In this document: positions 33,503 to 45,199 of the stretch, piece after piece
Position numbering within the stretch: the stretch's first letter is position 1
Layout of the letters: every line of letters begins with the position of its first letter
From: Charina bottae
Lineage: Eukaryota > Chordata > Lepidosauria > Squamata > Charinaidae
Reading direction: 5' to 3'
Assembly: GCA_023362775.1 (NCBI GenBank)
Contig: JALMGJ010000001.1
Location: 63,808,001-63,872,000 of the forward strand
Length of the DNA: 64,000 bases
Notes under the pieces: generated by a model
The model's database searches: none
Told to the model about the DNA's origin: nothing
Seen by the model: the letters and a program-made list of their open reading frames with translations, nothing else
Made by a program: the position numbers and the translations under genes

Positions 33503-33512
33503 AACACTGATT

Positions 33513-34660
33513 TAGACGATTGGGTTAATTGAATAAACCGTGGCTTGCTTAAGCCTGGCTAAATGCGAGTGCTGCCAGCGTTACCTCTCCACTGACTTCG
33601 CCGGACTTCCTTACTTCCTAAGACTCAAAGTAAAAAGGAGGAAGGGGGTAAGATTACCATATCTGGGCTCCAAAAGGACAGCCGCGTAAACTCTCCTCGC
33701 TGACATGTAGCAGCCTAACCGTGGGGAATAAAAAAGGGAAACAGAAACCAACCATCTGAATATTTTACAATAGAACAGTAACGGCAAAGAATTACATTTG
33801 TTATGCAATCATAGGTGTCCGCCAAGGGGATTAAATGATGAAATGTACATATTAAATGTGTTCATTTCTCTATTTTTAAACCCAAATTACTGATTTGGGA
33901 AGCTGTAGGCAGCTTGGATTTGGCTATAAACTTTGCCTATAAACCCTGTAAATAAAGAAACACTGACAAAATCATGCAAATGCCATGTATTCGTATCAGA
34001 CACCAAGATGTGAGTATATGTGGTGGCATTTGTGTGAATGATGTTACCATGTGCACAGTGTCATTGTAGCTTGCTGGGGACATTTATTTTTATTTCTGGC
34101 AGGCTTCTCTACTGACGTTTATATGACATCTAGTCTCACACACCATTCAGCACCTGAGATGATGGGAAGGTTCCACTATGCTCCTCATCTTGGCTGAGTT
34201 GAGTATTGGAAGCTATAATCCCAACTCACGTGGAAGATACAATCTATATCAATATTGTTTGCAGCAAGCGAAAGCAAGATAGAAGTCCTGCAGAGCCAGT
34301 AAAATAAATTCTGGAGTTGGAAAATGTATCTTGCTGTATATATTTAATCTACTTTATTTCAGATTCTAACTTGGACTAGATCCATTAAGAACACTGGATC
34401 AGAGATATATTCTGTTATTCAATATATCACAATGAAGTTGCACCAATGGAACACTTCTCAATGGAACTCCCTGAAACTGAAAAGGCTGTATCTGTCACAT
34501 CCCCTTTAAGTCAATTCATCATTTATTTCACCAGAGTTTTCATGCTTCTTCTAGCTGCAGTAAGAACATGTTTGTTCCAATGTCTGCTTCCATTCTTTGT
34601 TATCAACCTGCTTACCTGTTTAGATCAAGTGGAGAACCTATCCCCCATCCATGAACATAA
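33513..34660. other. Upstream flank of PPP2R5A, nothing recognised
   Basis: Apparently unique sequence. I see no exon, promoter-like island or familiar repeat. Confidence 0.45.
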
Positions 34661-34670
34661 TTGTTTAGGG

Positions 34671-35141
34671 CAGAGCTTTCCAAACTTTTCATGTTGATGA
34701 CACACTTTTTAGACATGCATCATTTTGGGACACACTCTTACAGCAGGGCATCATTTCGCGACACACTCTTACAGCAGGGCGCAAGGCAGGCACTAGGACC
34801 TGCGTGGAATCACAGCAGGTTTGGAGGCAGCAAGGCGCAAGGCAGGCACTAGGACCTGCGCGGAATCACAGCAGGTTTGGAGGCAGCAAGGCACAAGGCA
34901 GGCACTAGGACCTGCGCGGAATCCTGGCAGGGCAGGTTTGGAGGCAGCAAGGCACAAGGCAGGCACTAGGACCTGCGCGGAATCCTGGCAGGGCAGGTTT
35001 GGAGGCAGCAAGGCGCAAGGCAGGCACTAGGACCTGTGCGGAATCCTGGCAGGGCTCGGAGGCAGCAGCAGCAGCAGCAACACACCCAGACACTGCAGCT
35101 GACACACTAATGTGTCACGACACACAGTTTGGAAAGCTCTG
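34671..35141. mobile_element. hAT MITE, family 2, expanded by an internal minisatellite
   Basis: Ends CAGAGCTTTCCAAACTT and AGTTTGGAAAGCTCTG are inverted repeats. An exact 8-bp duplication GTTTAGGG lies at 34663-34670 and 35142-35149. The interior matches the 60584-60817 copy, except that a segment present once there is present about five times here. Confidence 0.93.
34779..35070. repeat. Minisatellite of 56-61 bp units inside a MITE
   Basis: Units begin at 34779, 34835, 34891, 34952 and 35013, each starting GC(G/A)CAAGGCAGGCACTAGG and ending in a GGAGGCAGCAAG-type word. Two unit lengths occur: 56 bp with AATCACAGCAGG and 61 bp with AATCCTGGCAGGGCAGG. They are arranged short-short-long-long-terminal. 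The last unit runs into an AGC trinucleotide run. Open frames across it are a by-product. Confidence 0.93.
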
Positions 35142-35399
35142 GTTTAGGGGGAAAGGTGATTTTCCCCCGTTAGTACAGTAAGTGTTGCCCCATAATATTC
35201 AGATTACTGCCTTTCCGACTGACTTCTTCCATCTTCTCCAATATCTCCTGCCCTGTTGAGTCTCCACCACATAAGAGCCTCTTCTCTCTTTTGAACAGAA
35301 GCTGGAATCCATCTGTTGTCCAATGGTGAGAGAGAATTGGTACTTTTGTTATATTGCTGCTTTTGATGATTATATCTGTAAAATATGCATTTATATCTG

Positions 35400-35775
35400 T
35401 ATTGGAGAAGGTCAGAAGTCACTCTCTTTTTGGTAGGAAGGAAATATTAAAAAAATGAGTTTTTTTGGGGGGGGAAGTGGATTTGGAGGTTTATATATCT
35501 GTTTATTTCTTTATATAAGGGGAAAGAGCAATTGCTTTTATAGCTTTATAACGTGTTAATGGGTTGATTTATAGAAATAACATGATTTTGGTTAGATATA
35601 GAGTAAGGGAGTAATTATGGAATTTGCTGTATATTGTTGAAAGTCGGAAGTCATCTTGTAATCTTAAAAAATATATTTTTAGTTCTGTATTCTATCTTAT
35701 CTATATTCTACATTTTGTATTTTAACTTTACTTTAAAAATCAATAAAGTTCTGTTTTTAAAAAAGAGGGACAGAT
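35400..35775 (+). mobile_element. Possible LINE-type 3' end of unknown family
   Basis: A+T-rich sequence ends CAATAAAGTTCTGTTTTTAA followed by an A-run, which looks like a polyadenylated 3' end. I could not identify coding sequence upstream. It may be a retroelement or retrocopy end; the assignment is weak. Confidence 0.3.
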
Positions 35776-35792
35776 AAATAGAGGTGGGATAA

Positions 35793-35796
<4 letters not shown>

Positions 35797-35832
<36 letters not shown>
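35797..35832. repeat. ATA trinucleotide microsatellite
   Basis: About a dozen ATA units just left of a CR1 insertion. Confidence 0.9.
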
Positions 35833-35887
35833 TAATGCTCCAGAACAATTCAAATGTTTTTTGTACATGTACAATGTCACTCAGAGC

Positions 35888-36787
35888 CATAATTGCACTA
35901 CCCCAGACAGATCCGGTGCATAACTTGGGGGTCCTCTTGGACTCACGACTCCTGCTTGAAGAGCAGGTAGCAGTCGTGGCCAGGAGGGCTTTTGCTCAAC
36001 TTCATGTTGTGCGCCAGTTGCGCCCCTTCCTGGAACGAGAGGCCCTTCGAACAGTCACTCATGCCTTGGTTATCTCCCACATAGACTACTGTAATGCGCT
36101 CTACATGGGGCTACCCTTGAAGAATATCCGGAAGCTACAACTGATCCAGAATGCAGCCGTGCGGACAATTTTGGGTGTCCCAAGGAGGACACACGTAACA
36201 CCTTTGCTGCGCGAGCTGCACTGGGTCCCAGTTTGCTTCCAGGTCCAATTCAAGGTGTTGGTTATCACCTTTAAAGCCCTACATGGCACGGGACCAGGAT
36301 ACCTAAGGGACCGTCTCATCCCCATTGTTTCATCCCGTCCCACCCGGGCATGCAGAGAGGCCATGCTACGGACCCCATCGGCTAAGGAGTTCCATCTAAT
36401 GGGGTCTCGGAAGCATGCTTTCTCTGCTGTTGCCCCTGCCCTTTGGAACAGTCTTCCCCCAGGGATCAGACAGGCCCCCTTGCTCCTGGACTTTCGAAAA
36501 CAACTCAAAACCTGGCTTTGTCAGGATGCTTGGGGCGAGATGGAGAAGGTATATACCTGGAGATGGCTAGCACCTTAGATTCGTCCTGGAGTGCCCTTTT
36601 TATGAACTTAAGAAGATTTGGTTATTGGATTTTGTGATATTCAGTATATTTTAAACTCTTATTTACTGTGTATTTTAATCTATTTAATTGTGTGTTAATG
36701 ATGTTAATTTTGTTGTAAACCGCCCAGAGTCCCCCGTGGGGGAGTTGGGCGGTGATAAATTTGATAAATAAAATAAATAAATAAACA
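35888..36787 (+). mobile_element. CR1-type LINE, 3' third
   Basis: Begins in the C-terminal RT region (LPQTDPVHNLGVLLDSRLLL) and runs in one open frame to the WRWLAP stop at 36578. The complete 3' UTR with CCGCCCAGAGTCCCCCGTGG and an AAATAAAT tail follows. The C-terminal frame is unbroken over about 230 codons, suggesting a fairly recent insertion. The catalytic YADD region is absent because of 5' truncation. Confidence 0.92.
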
Positions 36788-38097
36788 ATGTTCAATCAGG
36801 GATACAGTAATTTAAAGCAAAGCCCATTTTGTTTAATAAAAAGTGCTATATACCATTTTAGAATGCAAGGTCCCCACAAACAGCTTCCCTATATATCTGC
36901 CAAGGCCTTCAGCAGACCGGCCAAGGGCTCCAGAAGACATTCTCCTGTGTGCTCGTTTTCTAAGTGCCTTTGCTCCAGTCAGCCTCAACTATAGTCCAGA
37001 GTAGGACATAGGAGGAATTCCTTAGTGAACTGTTCTGATCTGGGTATCAGAACTGATGTATAAATCAGATTTTAACTGTCTGCTGCCCTTTATATGTCAT
37101 CTGATGGTTCGAAGAATGTATTTATATAAATAACACAAATAAATCTTTCGAGAAAATATGTTTGGAAATGCACATGCACATTTAAAAAGTTTTAAATATT
37201 GATTGTGCTTATTTTTAGAATATCCTAGATTAGCTTTCCAATTTTTTTTCATTTGCTGTTGGTTTTGTCCTGGTTTAATTTTTCTTTTGAATTCTGTATT
37301 TCTTTTAGGTTTTGTATTGATACTTTGTTTCTTCAATGAAAGGAAAGATTAGTGCTAACACAATACAGACATGTAAATATAGATAGGTATTATGGATCAG
37401 AAACAGACAGATTTGCCCCTTCTTTATCTTAATCGATACAGGGTTGCCACCTCATATACAATTGGTGAGATTCATATTATTTCCGAGAACTAGCCCCTAG
37501 AAGTCAAAGACCACCACTGAGTCTGTATGGATGCGATGGCTTAGTTTTGACATGTGGGGGAAATAAACATATTATATCAAAGGGGAAACTATTTTTTTTT
37601 TAAATCCCCATTTCTTTTGCCTTTTGTTCAACACTTATTTTTGTACTGTACTACATTTATTAAATAAGACATTTATCTGCAAACAAAAGGCTAGAAAACA
37701 CGAGTCTTTAAAAAGGGTTATTAAAATTTAGCAAAGATAATCAAATTGAGAGACAAGCACACATCCATCAGCAGCAAATTACCTAATTAATATATAATAT
37801 CAATATTGTAACACACATTAAATATTTGTTGATATAACAGGGATGCTGGGCATGGAAGGGAAACATGCACAAATAGCACTCCTGCATGCCTAGGGCTTCA
37901 TTTAAACCACGCCACCAGCAGCCACCTGTGTGGTGTTGGCACATCAGAATAGCTCCCAAACAGCAGGTGGATCTTGGGAATGTTAATGCTGCACTGTAAG
38001 CCACAGCAATATGCTTTGATTAAATCGTAGACTGACTGCCCAGAATTCCCAATAAGTAAGTTTTCCCAGCAACATATGTAAATCAGGCCTCATAATA
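36788..38097. other. Intergenic sequence, nothing recognised
   Basis: No exon, RNA gene or familiar element seen. A short adenine/thymine-rich run occurs near 37590. Confidence 0.45.
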
Positions 38098-38099
38098 TA

Positions 38100-39675
38100 A
38101 GCTGCTCAAAAAAATAAAGGGAACACTGAAATAAGACATCCTAGATCTGAATGAATGAAATATTCGTATTAATTACTTTGTTCATTACATAGTTGAATGT
38201 GCTGACAACAAAATCACACAAACAGCAATGGAAGTCAAATGTAAGCAACCCCTGGAGGTCTGGATGTGGAGTTACACTCAAAAATTAAAGTGGAAAAGAA
38301 CACTACAGGCTGATCCAACGTTGATGTAATGTCCTTAAAACAAGTCAAAATGAGGCTCAGTAGTGTGTGTGGCCTCCACGTGCCTGTATGACCTCCCTAC
38401 AACGCCTGGGCATGCTCCTGATGAGGTGGCGGATGGTCTCCTGAGGGATCTCCTCCCACACCTGGACTAAAGCATCCCCCAACTCCTGGACAGTCTGTGG
38501 TGCAACGTGGCGTTGGTGGATGGAGTGAGACATGATGTCCCAGATGTGCTCAATTGGATTCAGGTCTGGGGAACGGGCGGGCCAGTCCATAGCATCAATG
38601 CCTTCGTCTTGCAGGAACTGCTGGCACACTCCAGCCACATGAGGTCTAGCATTGTCTTGCATTAGGAGGAACCCAGGGCCAACCGCACCAGCATATGGTC
38701 TCACAAGGGGTCTGAGGATCTCATCTCGGTACCTAATGGCAGTCAGGCTACCTCTGGCGAGCACATGGAGGGCTGTGCGGCCCCCTAAAGAAATGCCACC
38801 CCACACCATTACTGACCCACTGCCAAACCGGTCATGCTGGAGGATGTTGCAGGCAGCAGAACGTTCTCCACGGCGTCTCCAGACCCTGTCACGTCTGTCA
38901 TATGTGCTCAGTGTGAACCTGCTTTCATCTGTGAAGAGCACAGGGCGCCAGTGGCGAAGTTGCCAATCTTGTGTTCTCTGGCAAATGCCAAACGTCCTGC
39001 ATGGTGTTGGGCTGTAAGCACAACCCCCACCTGTGGACATCGGGCCCTCATACCACCCTCATGGAGTCTGTTTCTGACCGTTTGAGCAGCCACACGCACA
39101 TTTGTGGCCACTGGAGGTCATTTTGCAGGGCTCTGGCAGTGCTCCTCCTGTCCCTCCTTGCACAAAGGCGGAGGTAGCGGTCCTGCTGCTGGGTTGTTGC
39201 CCTCCTACGGCCTCCTCCACGTCTCCTGATGTACTGACCTGTCTCCTGGTAGCGCCTCCATGCTCTGGACACTACGCTGACAGACACAGCAAACCTTCTT
39301 GCCACAGCTCGCATTGATGTGCCATCCTGGATGAGCTGCACTACCTGAGCCACTTGTGTGGGTTGTAGACTCCGTCTCATGCTACCACTAGAGTGGAAGC
39401 ACCGCCAGCATTCAAAAGTGACCAAACCATCAGCCAGAAAGCATAGGAACTGAGAAGTGGTCTGTGGTCACCACCTGCAGATCCACTCCTTTATTGGGGA
39501 TGTCTTGCTAACTGCCTATGCTTTCCGCCTGTTGTCTATTCCATGTGCACAACAGCATGTGAAATTGATTGTCAATCAGTGTTGCTACCTGTGGACAGTT
39601 TGATTTCACAGAAGTGTGATTGACTTGGACTTACATTGTGTTGTTTCAGTGTTCTCTTTATTTTTTTGAGCAGTG
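38100..39675 (-). mobile_element. Nearly complete Tc1-like transposon
   Basis: The 1576-bp element lies between TA dinucleotides at 38098-38099 and 39676-39677. Its ends are matching inverted repeats starting TGCTCAAAAAAATAAAGGGA on the left and with the complement of the same word on the right. The length and single-ORF layout are those of full Tc1-family elements. It carries a transposase gene on the minus strand that is broken by only two small frameshifts. It looks much younger than the Tc1 fossil at 10.8-12.2 kb. Confidence 0.93.
38357..39380 (-). pseudogene. Tc1-like DD34E transposase, two frameshifts
   Basis: ATG at 39380 opens [20 protein letters not shown], an N-terminal helix-turn-helix, followed by a second one with [16 protein letters not shown]. 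The catalytic domain has FTDESRF, MVWGGISL, MQDNARPH and ARSPDLNPIEHIWD. The second D and the E are separated by 34 residues. The frame shifts after LQNDLQ near 39115 and again after FAREH near 38967; each fits loss of a single base. Without these it would be a complete transposase of about 340 residues. Confidence 0.9.
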
Positions 39676-40054
39676 TATTATGTATGCCATCAACTATCAC
39701 AGTTTGTCTCAGGGGCAGGAGAGCTACAGGAGTGGGGTCAAAACAGCAGGTCTGTTCTGCTTGCCAAATTATGTCACAAAACTGACAAAATGAGGCAAAG
39801 TTTTGGGGAAACAGAACATGGGATAAACACATCCTATATAATCAATATTCTTCCATGCCAACCCTCTATTTGGAGATATCCCTGGAAACTGGCAAAACCC
39901 AGGATCATAACTGCCTGTGCCAGTTGGACTGATGAACTGAATTTTTTAGATTGTGCTATGATTTATATATGGTGTCAGACTCCCTGGCTCAAACTCAGGG
40001 GTGGGGGAACAAATTTGAGTCTAATGCATATTAGAATTAAAACTTTATTTTATT

Positions 40055-40288
40055 TTATTTATTTTTATCCCTTTATTTTTATAAATAACTCGAGGTGGCG
40101 AACATACCTAACACTCCTTCCTCCTCCTATTTTCCCCACAACAACCACCCTGTGAGGTGAGTTGGGCTGAGAGAGAGTGACTGGCCCAAGGTCACCCAGC
40201 CGGCTTTCATGCCTAAGGCGGGACTAGAACTCACAGACTCCTGGTTTCTAGCCCAGCACCTTAACCACTAGACCAAACTGGGCAGCTT
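40055..40288 (-). mobile_element. tRNA-derived SINE with CR1-like tail
   Basis: Matches the SINE at 5490-5735 along its whole length: head near 40288 (complement of CCAGTTTGGTCTAGTGGTTA), body complement of GGTCACCCAGCCGGCTTTCA, tail at the left with TTTATTTTTATAAATAA. It is well preserved. Confidence 0.88.
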
Positions 40289-40386
40289 TTTAAGTACTTG
40301 ATTGCCTTTTCTCAATGTGTGAGTGCAGTTTATCCTTATATCCAGTGTAGTTTAAATCCAATGCTTCTTTTTCCCACATTTGCCAC

Positions 40387-40387
40387 A

Positions 40388-40430
<43 letters not shown>
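40387..40430. repeat. GAT trinucleotide microsatellite
   Basis: About 14-15 units of GAT. The minus-strand open frame over it is a serine run by chance. Confidence 0.95.
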
Positions 40431-41125
40431 GGTGTTTAAGTCTTAGAGATAGGTGACTGTTGCTTGTTGGCATGACTGACATTTCTACCCCGAGATGCTC
40501 TAGCTCCCAATTTAACTCCCACATATGGTGTGAGATGGAGTGCTGGGACCTTGACACCAGCACTGTAATGATGGTGTTTATTCTAGTGCATGTCTGTCAT
40601 TTTAATGCCATCTTCTGATTTTCTGCATTGTACATTTCTCCCCTCTTGCAGAATGAATGAGTAGAAGATACGATGGCAATTCTGCTAGCATAGTGGCAGT
40701 ATATCACACTGCTCCCATCCAACAAAATTAGAGTATAGGATTGCTCAATTAGGTACAGCCTTGCTCAGTTAATCCTCTCCAATAAACACCTTTTTGCAGT
40801 TTGCATTTTGATCTGTAAGCTTGGCTTTGCTGCCTTCACCTGTTGCCATTTGTATTTCATGTGATTCTGCTATCAAATATTGCCAGGGAATGGGTTGTTT
40901 AAAAAGGCTAATGACTTGGATTTTTTTTTCCTGTCCTAAAAATCATTCATATTCAATGCTCTTTCCCATATAACTATAGATTATAAATCATTGTAAGAAT
41001 TTGATGTACTACCATATTACAGGCACAGAAGATATCTTTGTAGTGGTCAAAGCTGGTGAAGCATTTGTATCATTCCTCTAAGGAGCTAACAATTAACACT
41101 TTGTTTTCTTTAAAAAATACCACCC
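40431..41125. other. Intergenic sequence, nothing recognised
   Basis: Apparently unique sequence without gene-like signal. Confidence 0.4.
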
Positions 41126-41440
41126 ATAAAGGTAAAGGTTCCCCCCGCACATTTGTGCAGTCGTGTCCGACTCTAGGGGCCAGTGCTCATCTCCGTTTGT
41201 TAGCCGAAGAGCCAGCGTTGTCCGAAGACACTTCCATGGTCATGTGGCCGCATGACACGCACGGAACGCTGTTACCTACCCACCAAAGTGGTACCTATTA
41301 ATCTACTTGCATTTGCATGCTTTCGAATTGCTAGGTTGGCAAGAGCTGGAGCTAGTGCGGGAGCTCACTCCGCACGCAGGGCTAGGGATTCGAACCTCCA
41401 AACTTGCAATCTTCTGATCGACAAGCCTGGCGTCTTACAC
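41126..41440 (-). mobile_element. tRNA-derived SINE with BovB-like tail, head incomplete
   Basis: Minus-strand copy of the SINE at 32779-33109. The BovB-like end is at the left (complement of CAGTCGTGTCCGACTCTAGG). At the right the match stops at CTGGCGTCTTAC, so the first 20 or so bases of the tRNA head, including the A box, are missing. Confidence 0.9.
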
Positions 41441-42339
41441 ATGCATAATTTTGTAATAATGTAGTTTTTAACCTCTGAATTTATTGCTTTGAAAATGGCC
41501 CTATAATTCAGATGGCAAATTCCTTTTAATAGTTCTTTCTTTTTATAGAATTAATATGGGTTATAGCAAAAAAGAAAAGAAAAAGAATGTGGTATTTAAT
41601 TAAGGCTGGCTTTAATGTCTCTCTGGTAAATATAGTAAGAACATTTTGTTATTGCATAATAATAACCTAAAACCAAAATAGGCCAGATCAGCATTCTCTA
41701 GCTTTGTCATCTATTTATTTTTAGCATTTCCTTTCTGACAGCTAACCCCAAATGTTCCAGAAAATAGAGTATGTACAATAAATATGATTTTACACGACTG
41801 ATAATAAGCACAATTGTCAGTAGAAATTGGTACATATTTTATGCTTTGTTAAGGAGAACCATAAAATCCAAATTAGAATGCTGTGTGAAATCTATCAGTC
41901 ATTGCCCAAAAGGTGAGCTTTCACAACGTGTTTTTTTTTAATTATTATTATTCTATCCATGCTTGATATGATGGGCTGGCTTTCTGCCCTAGAGATTGAT
42001 CATTTCTTACATGTTCAACCCATCTGACCTCTCTCTCTCTCTCTCTGTCTTAAAGAAACAGTAAGTTATACAAAATACAGTGAATGTGAAACTGAAACCC
42101 AGCAGTCTAGTTATTTATATATTACTTTTCCTGAGTGCTGTCCAGCGCCATCGCAGGAAAAAAAGCCTTGCTGAGCTTGATGCAGCTTACAGTATTTAAG
42201 TAAACACACTTGGGGTTGCAGCTCAAAGTATTTAACACACAATGGTTGGATTCATTAATTATACCAAGTCAGGGATGGGCAACCTTTGTTGGACATTGGG
42301 CTCTATTTCTTCCTTTGAGACCACACCATTTTTTTCTGG
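41441..42339. other. Intergenic sequence, nothing recognised
   Basis: Contains a short CT run near 42030-42047 and otherwise no recognised feature. Confidence 0.4.
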
Positions 42340-42347
42340 GTCTAGGA

Positions 42348-42449
42348 CAAGAGTTTCTCAACCTTGGCAACCTTAATGTGTGTGGACTTCAACTCCCAGA
42401 ACTCCCCAGCAGCAAAGCACCTTAAAGTTGCCAAGGCTGAGAAACACTG
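42348..42449. mobile_element. hAT MITE, family 1
   Basis: TTTCTCAACCTTGGCAAC and GTTGCCAAGGCTGAGAAA lie as inverted ends around ACTTCAACTCCCAGAACTCC. An exact 8-bp duplication GTCTAGGA is at 42340-42347 and 42450-42457. The left terminus has drifted from CAGTG to CAAGAG while the right keeps CACTG. Confidence 0.9.
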
Positions 42450-42502
42450 GTCTAGGACTTTGTGGGGAGTCCTCCAGGAAGAAATAGGTGCCTTAAGACT
42501 TA

Positions 42503-42830
42503 AAGGTAAAGGTTACCCCCACACATTTGTACAGTCGTGTCCGACTCTATGGGCCGGTGCTCATCTCCGTTTGTTAGCCGAAGAGCCAGCGTTGTCCGAA
42601 GACGCTTCCAGTCATGTGGCCGCATGACGCACGCAGAACGCTGTTACCTACCCACCAAAGTGGTACCTATTCATCTACTTGCATTTGCATGCTTTCGAAT
42701 TGCTAGGTTGGCAAGAGCTGGAGCGAGTGTGGGAGCTCACTCCGCACGCAGGGCTAGTGATTTGAACCTCCGAACTTGCGATCTTCCGATCGACAAGCCT
42801 GGCGTCTTACCCGCTGAGCCACCACGCCCC
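42503..42830 (-). mobile_element. tRNA-derived SINE with BovB-like tail
   Basis: This is a complete minus-strand copy. The tRNA head ends at the right with the complement of GGGGCGTGGTGGCTCAGCGG, and the BovB-like end is at the left. It is flanked by an exact 10-bp duplication TTAAGACTTA at 42493-42502 and 42831-42840. Both Pol III boxes appear present. Confidence 0.93.
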
Positions 42831-43439
42831 TTAAGACTTAAGACTTACAGATGGGGAAAATCAGCCAGATTCTTAAAGGTTCCCAGACTTTTAGCAGCTG
42901 TTCTGGGTAAATTAAATCTCTGCAAGGCTTAAGGCACCAGTATTGCTCCTTAATCACCCTCACAAAGTATACCTTTGTATGAATCGTTGGTCTAAAGCAA
43001 GAAAGAATACCACAAATATAAGGTATGTGCAATATAATTTCTCCTTAATACCGTACTGTCCTTCTTTTCCGCCGTGACTTCTCTCACTGGATATTCCAGA
43101 TAAAAATAAACCACAATAGAACGGTGCTGCCCAGGTAGGAGCCCTTCGGCAACGGCCAGTCCCTTGGCTTCCCTACTGCAGCGTAGTGGACTGCCTCCCG
43201 ATAGACTCATCCAAAGAACTACCTTGCCCCACCACAAGGACAGGCCACTGACCATATCAGGAATGCCCACATTCTTCTTCTACCCAACCCCATCCCAACA
43301 GAAAAACAACTTCCACCCATCTTCTTCTGCACCACGTCAGTAATTGTGTTTTCTTCTTTGTGCCAGTACAGATAGCTCTGTGTGGTTCATCTTCTGAGTT
43401 TCATTTCATTGTATGCAAACACCTCTGCTCTAACTGGAT

Positions 43440-43530
43440 TTTACGGTATTTTATTTTATGGTATTATATTATGAGCTAGCCAGAGTCAGCTGGAATCAGG
43501 GGATACCTAAATTGAATTAAATAATAAACA
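43440..43530 (+). mobile_element. Diverged CR1-like 3' tail
   Basis: GAGCTAGCCAGAGTCAGCTG followed by AATTGAATTAAATAATAAAC resembles a strongly diverged CR1 3' UTR block. Assignment is tentative. Confidence 0.4.
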
Positions 43531-43639
43531 AACCAGGAAATAAAATGGTCACTGTGTGATATGACAGGAGAGCTCCCTTCCCTCCAGACATTGGTCATTA
43601 CCCTCCATGGCTTTTTTTAAAAAAAAACAAAGCACATTC

Positions 43640-44115
43640 ATCAGTGGAATAATGGAAGTCTGGGTTTGGTTTTGTTCTTTACAAGTTCACTGATACAGTT
43701 GTGGACCTCTCTTTTAAAATCAGATGAAATTGAGTGGAAGAGTATTAACACTTCTGAACTTGGTGTTGGAGAAGACTCCTCAGAATACCATGGACAGCCA
43801 AGAAAACAAACAGATGAACAAATCAACCCCGAGTTCTCACTTGACACCCAAATGACCAAGCTCAAATAATCTTACTTTGGACACATTATGCAAAGACCTA
43901 GCTCTCTAGAGAAGGCTCTGATGCTGGGAAAGGTGGAAGAAAAGAGAAAAAGAGGATGGCCAAGAGCAAAATGGATGGACTCAGTTACAGTGACAATGAG
44001 TGCACTGTTGGAAGAACCAACAGTGAAGCACCAGGTTAGGGACAGATCATTATGGAGAAAATCTATCCATGTGGTCACTAAGATTTGACAACAACTTGAT
44101 GGCACACAATCAGTC
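43640..44115 (+). mobile_element. Old RTE-type LINE 3' end
   Basis: The plus strand encodes YFGHIMQRPSSLEKALMLGK, then RKRGWPRAKWMDSVT and DRSLWRKSIHVVTKI, colinear with the BovB C-terminus at 3.2-3.4 kb but of a different subfamily. It ends with a TTGATGGCACACAATCA 3' end. Stops separate it from anything upstream. Confidence 0.7.
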
Positions 44116-45195
44116 ATTCACTGTTCTCTTCTAGCCCAAATGACAAGGAGAATGGTAAAATTGTGGTGTTGTCCTTCCTCCCTCCCACCAGTCCACCAGT
44201 GAATGCACCAGTTACAAGCGGAAAACAACGGAGGGAGGTTCACACAAATAGTCTATCAATAGAAACCACATAACCTCAAAAACCCATACATGGAAGGAAA
44301 GCAATTTGCTTTCCAGCAAGGATGGGAGGGATAGCTACCAATCAGGGCCATGGTTAATGTGGCCTGGACAGAACATCAGGCCACCATAGTAGCCAAAACA
44401 GAGAAAGGGGTTGAAATTCAGAAAGGGATTTCTCCAACCAGCTTTATTTCTAGTTGGTTTGCGCCTGAGAGTATAGCAACTTAAGGCTACAGTGTAGAAA
44501 AACCCTATGTCTCAGCCCAGGAAACCCAGGGAAATCTCCTGGTGCTCCTTCCAACCCTTCCTCTGTGCCTGTGGCTTCTCAAGCAAGCTGTTCCTGAACA
44601 AAGATCTAACATTTTTGAAAGAGAATTAAAGTTATGTTCAAAGATAGCCCAGGTGACATGTCACACATGCAGAGGAAGGCCACAGGGTGAAGCAGGAGGG
44701 AGCTCTCTCAATGTTCTTGTTTCAAGAACCCTCCTCCAGGCATGTGATCAGTCAGCCATGCTATTTTTTGAAGTTGGTTTTATCACTTTTTCAAAGGTAG
44801 CCTGACCAATGTGTGACAGGTATAAAAAGGGGATTGCAAGAAGCATTGAAGATGTTCCTTTCCATTTCATACTGTACATCCCTCCACCCCTGTGACCTAT
44901 TCATCAGACATTGACAGGTAGCAAAACCTGCCATTTTAACCACCTGTTCATCCAAACTTGCCCTACCCTACATTAGGGAGAATGATTGGTGGTTGCTTTC
45001 TTCCTGGCAGGTGATGTTTGGTAGAAGCAAACCAAGCTGGGGGATTCCATCAATCACTTTCCTTACCTTGTGAACTTGGAGAAACAGAATAATTCAGAGT
45101 ACAGATGTCATTGTTAGAGGCCACTGAGCTGAGGCCCATGCATGGTGATTGTGTGGACATATGCTCACCTTAACCTGTCTCTGTAAAAATCTGTA
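44116..45195. other. Intergenic sequence, nothing recognised
   Basis: No exon or familiar element seen. An 87-codon open frame at 44542-44805 has no recognisable similarity. Confidence 0.4.
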
Positions 45196-45199
45196 TTTT

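Noticed and set aside
34779..35070. CRISPR-like repeat array
   Set aside because: The units are directly adjacent without unique spacers and lie inside a transposon of an animal genome.
34779..35105. Several overlapping open frames on both strands
   Set aside because: They are created by tandem repeats whose lengths happen to avoid stops; the sequence is a MITE interior.
40336..40563. 75-codon frame with a serine run
   Set aside because: The run is the GAT microsatellite read in reverse; nothing else supports a gene.
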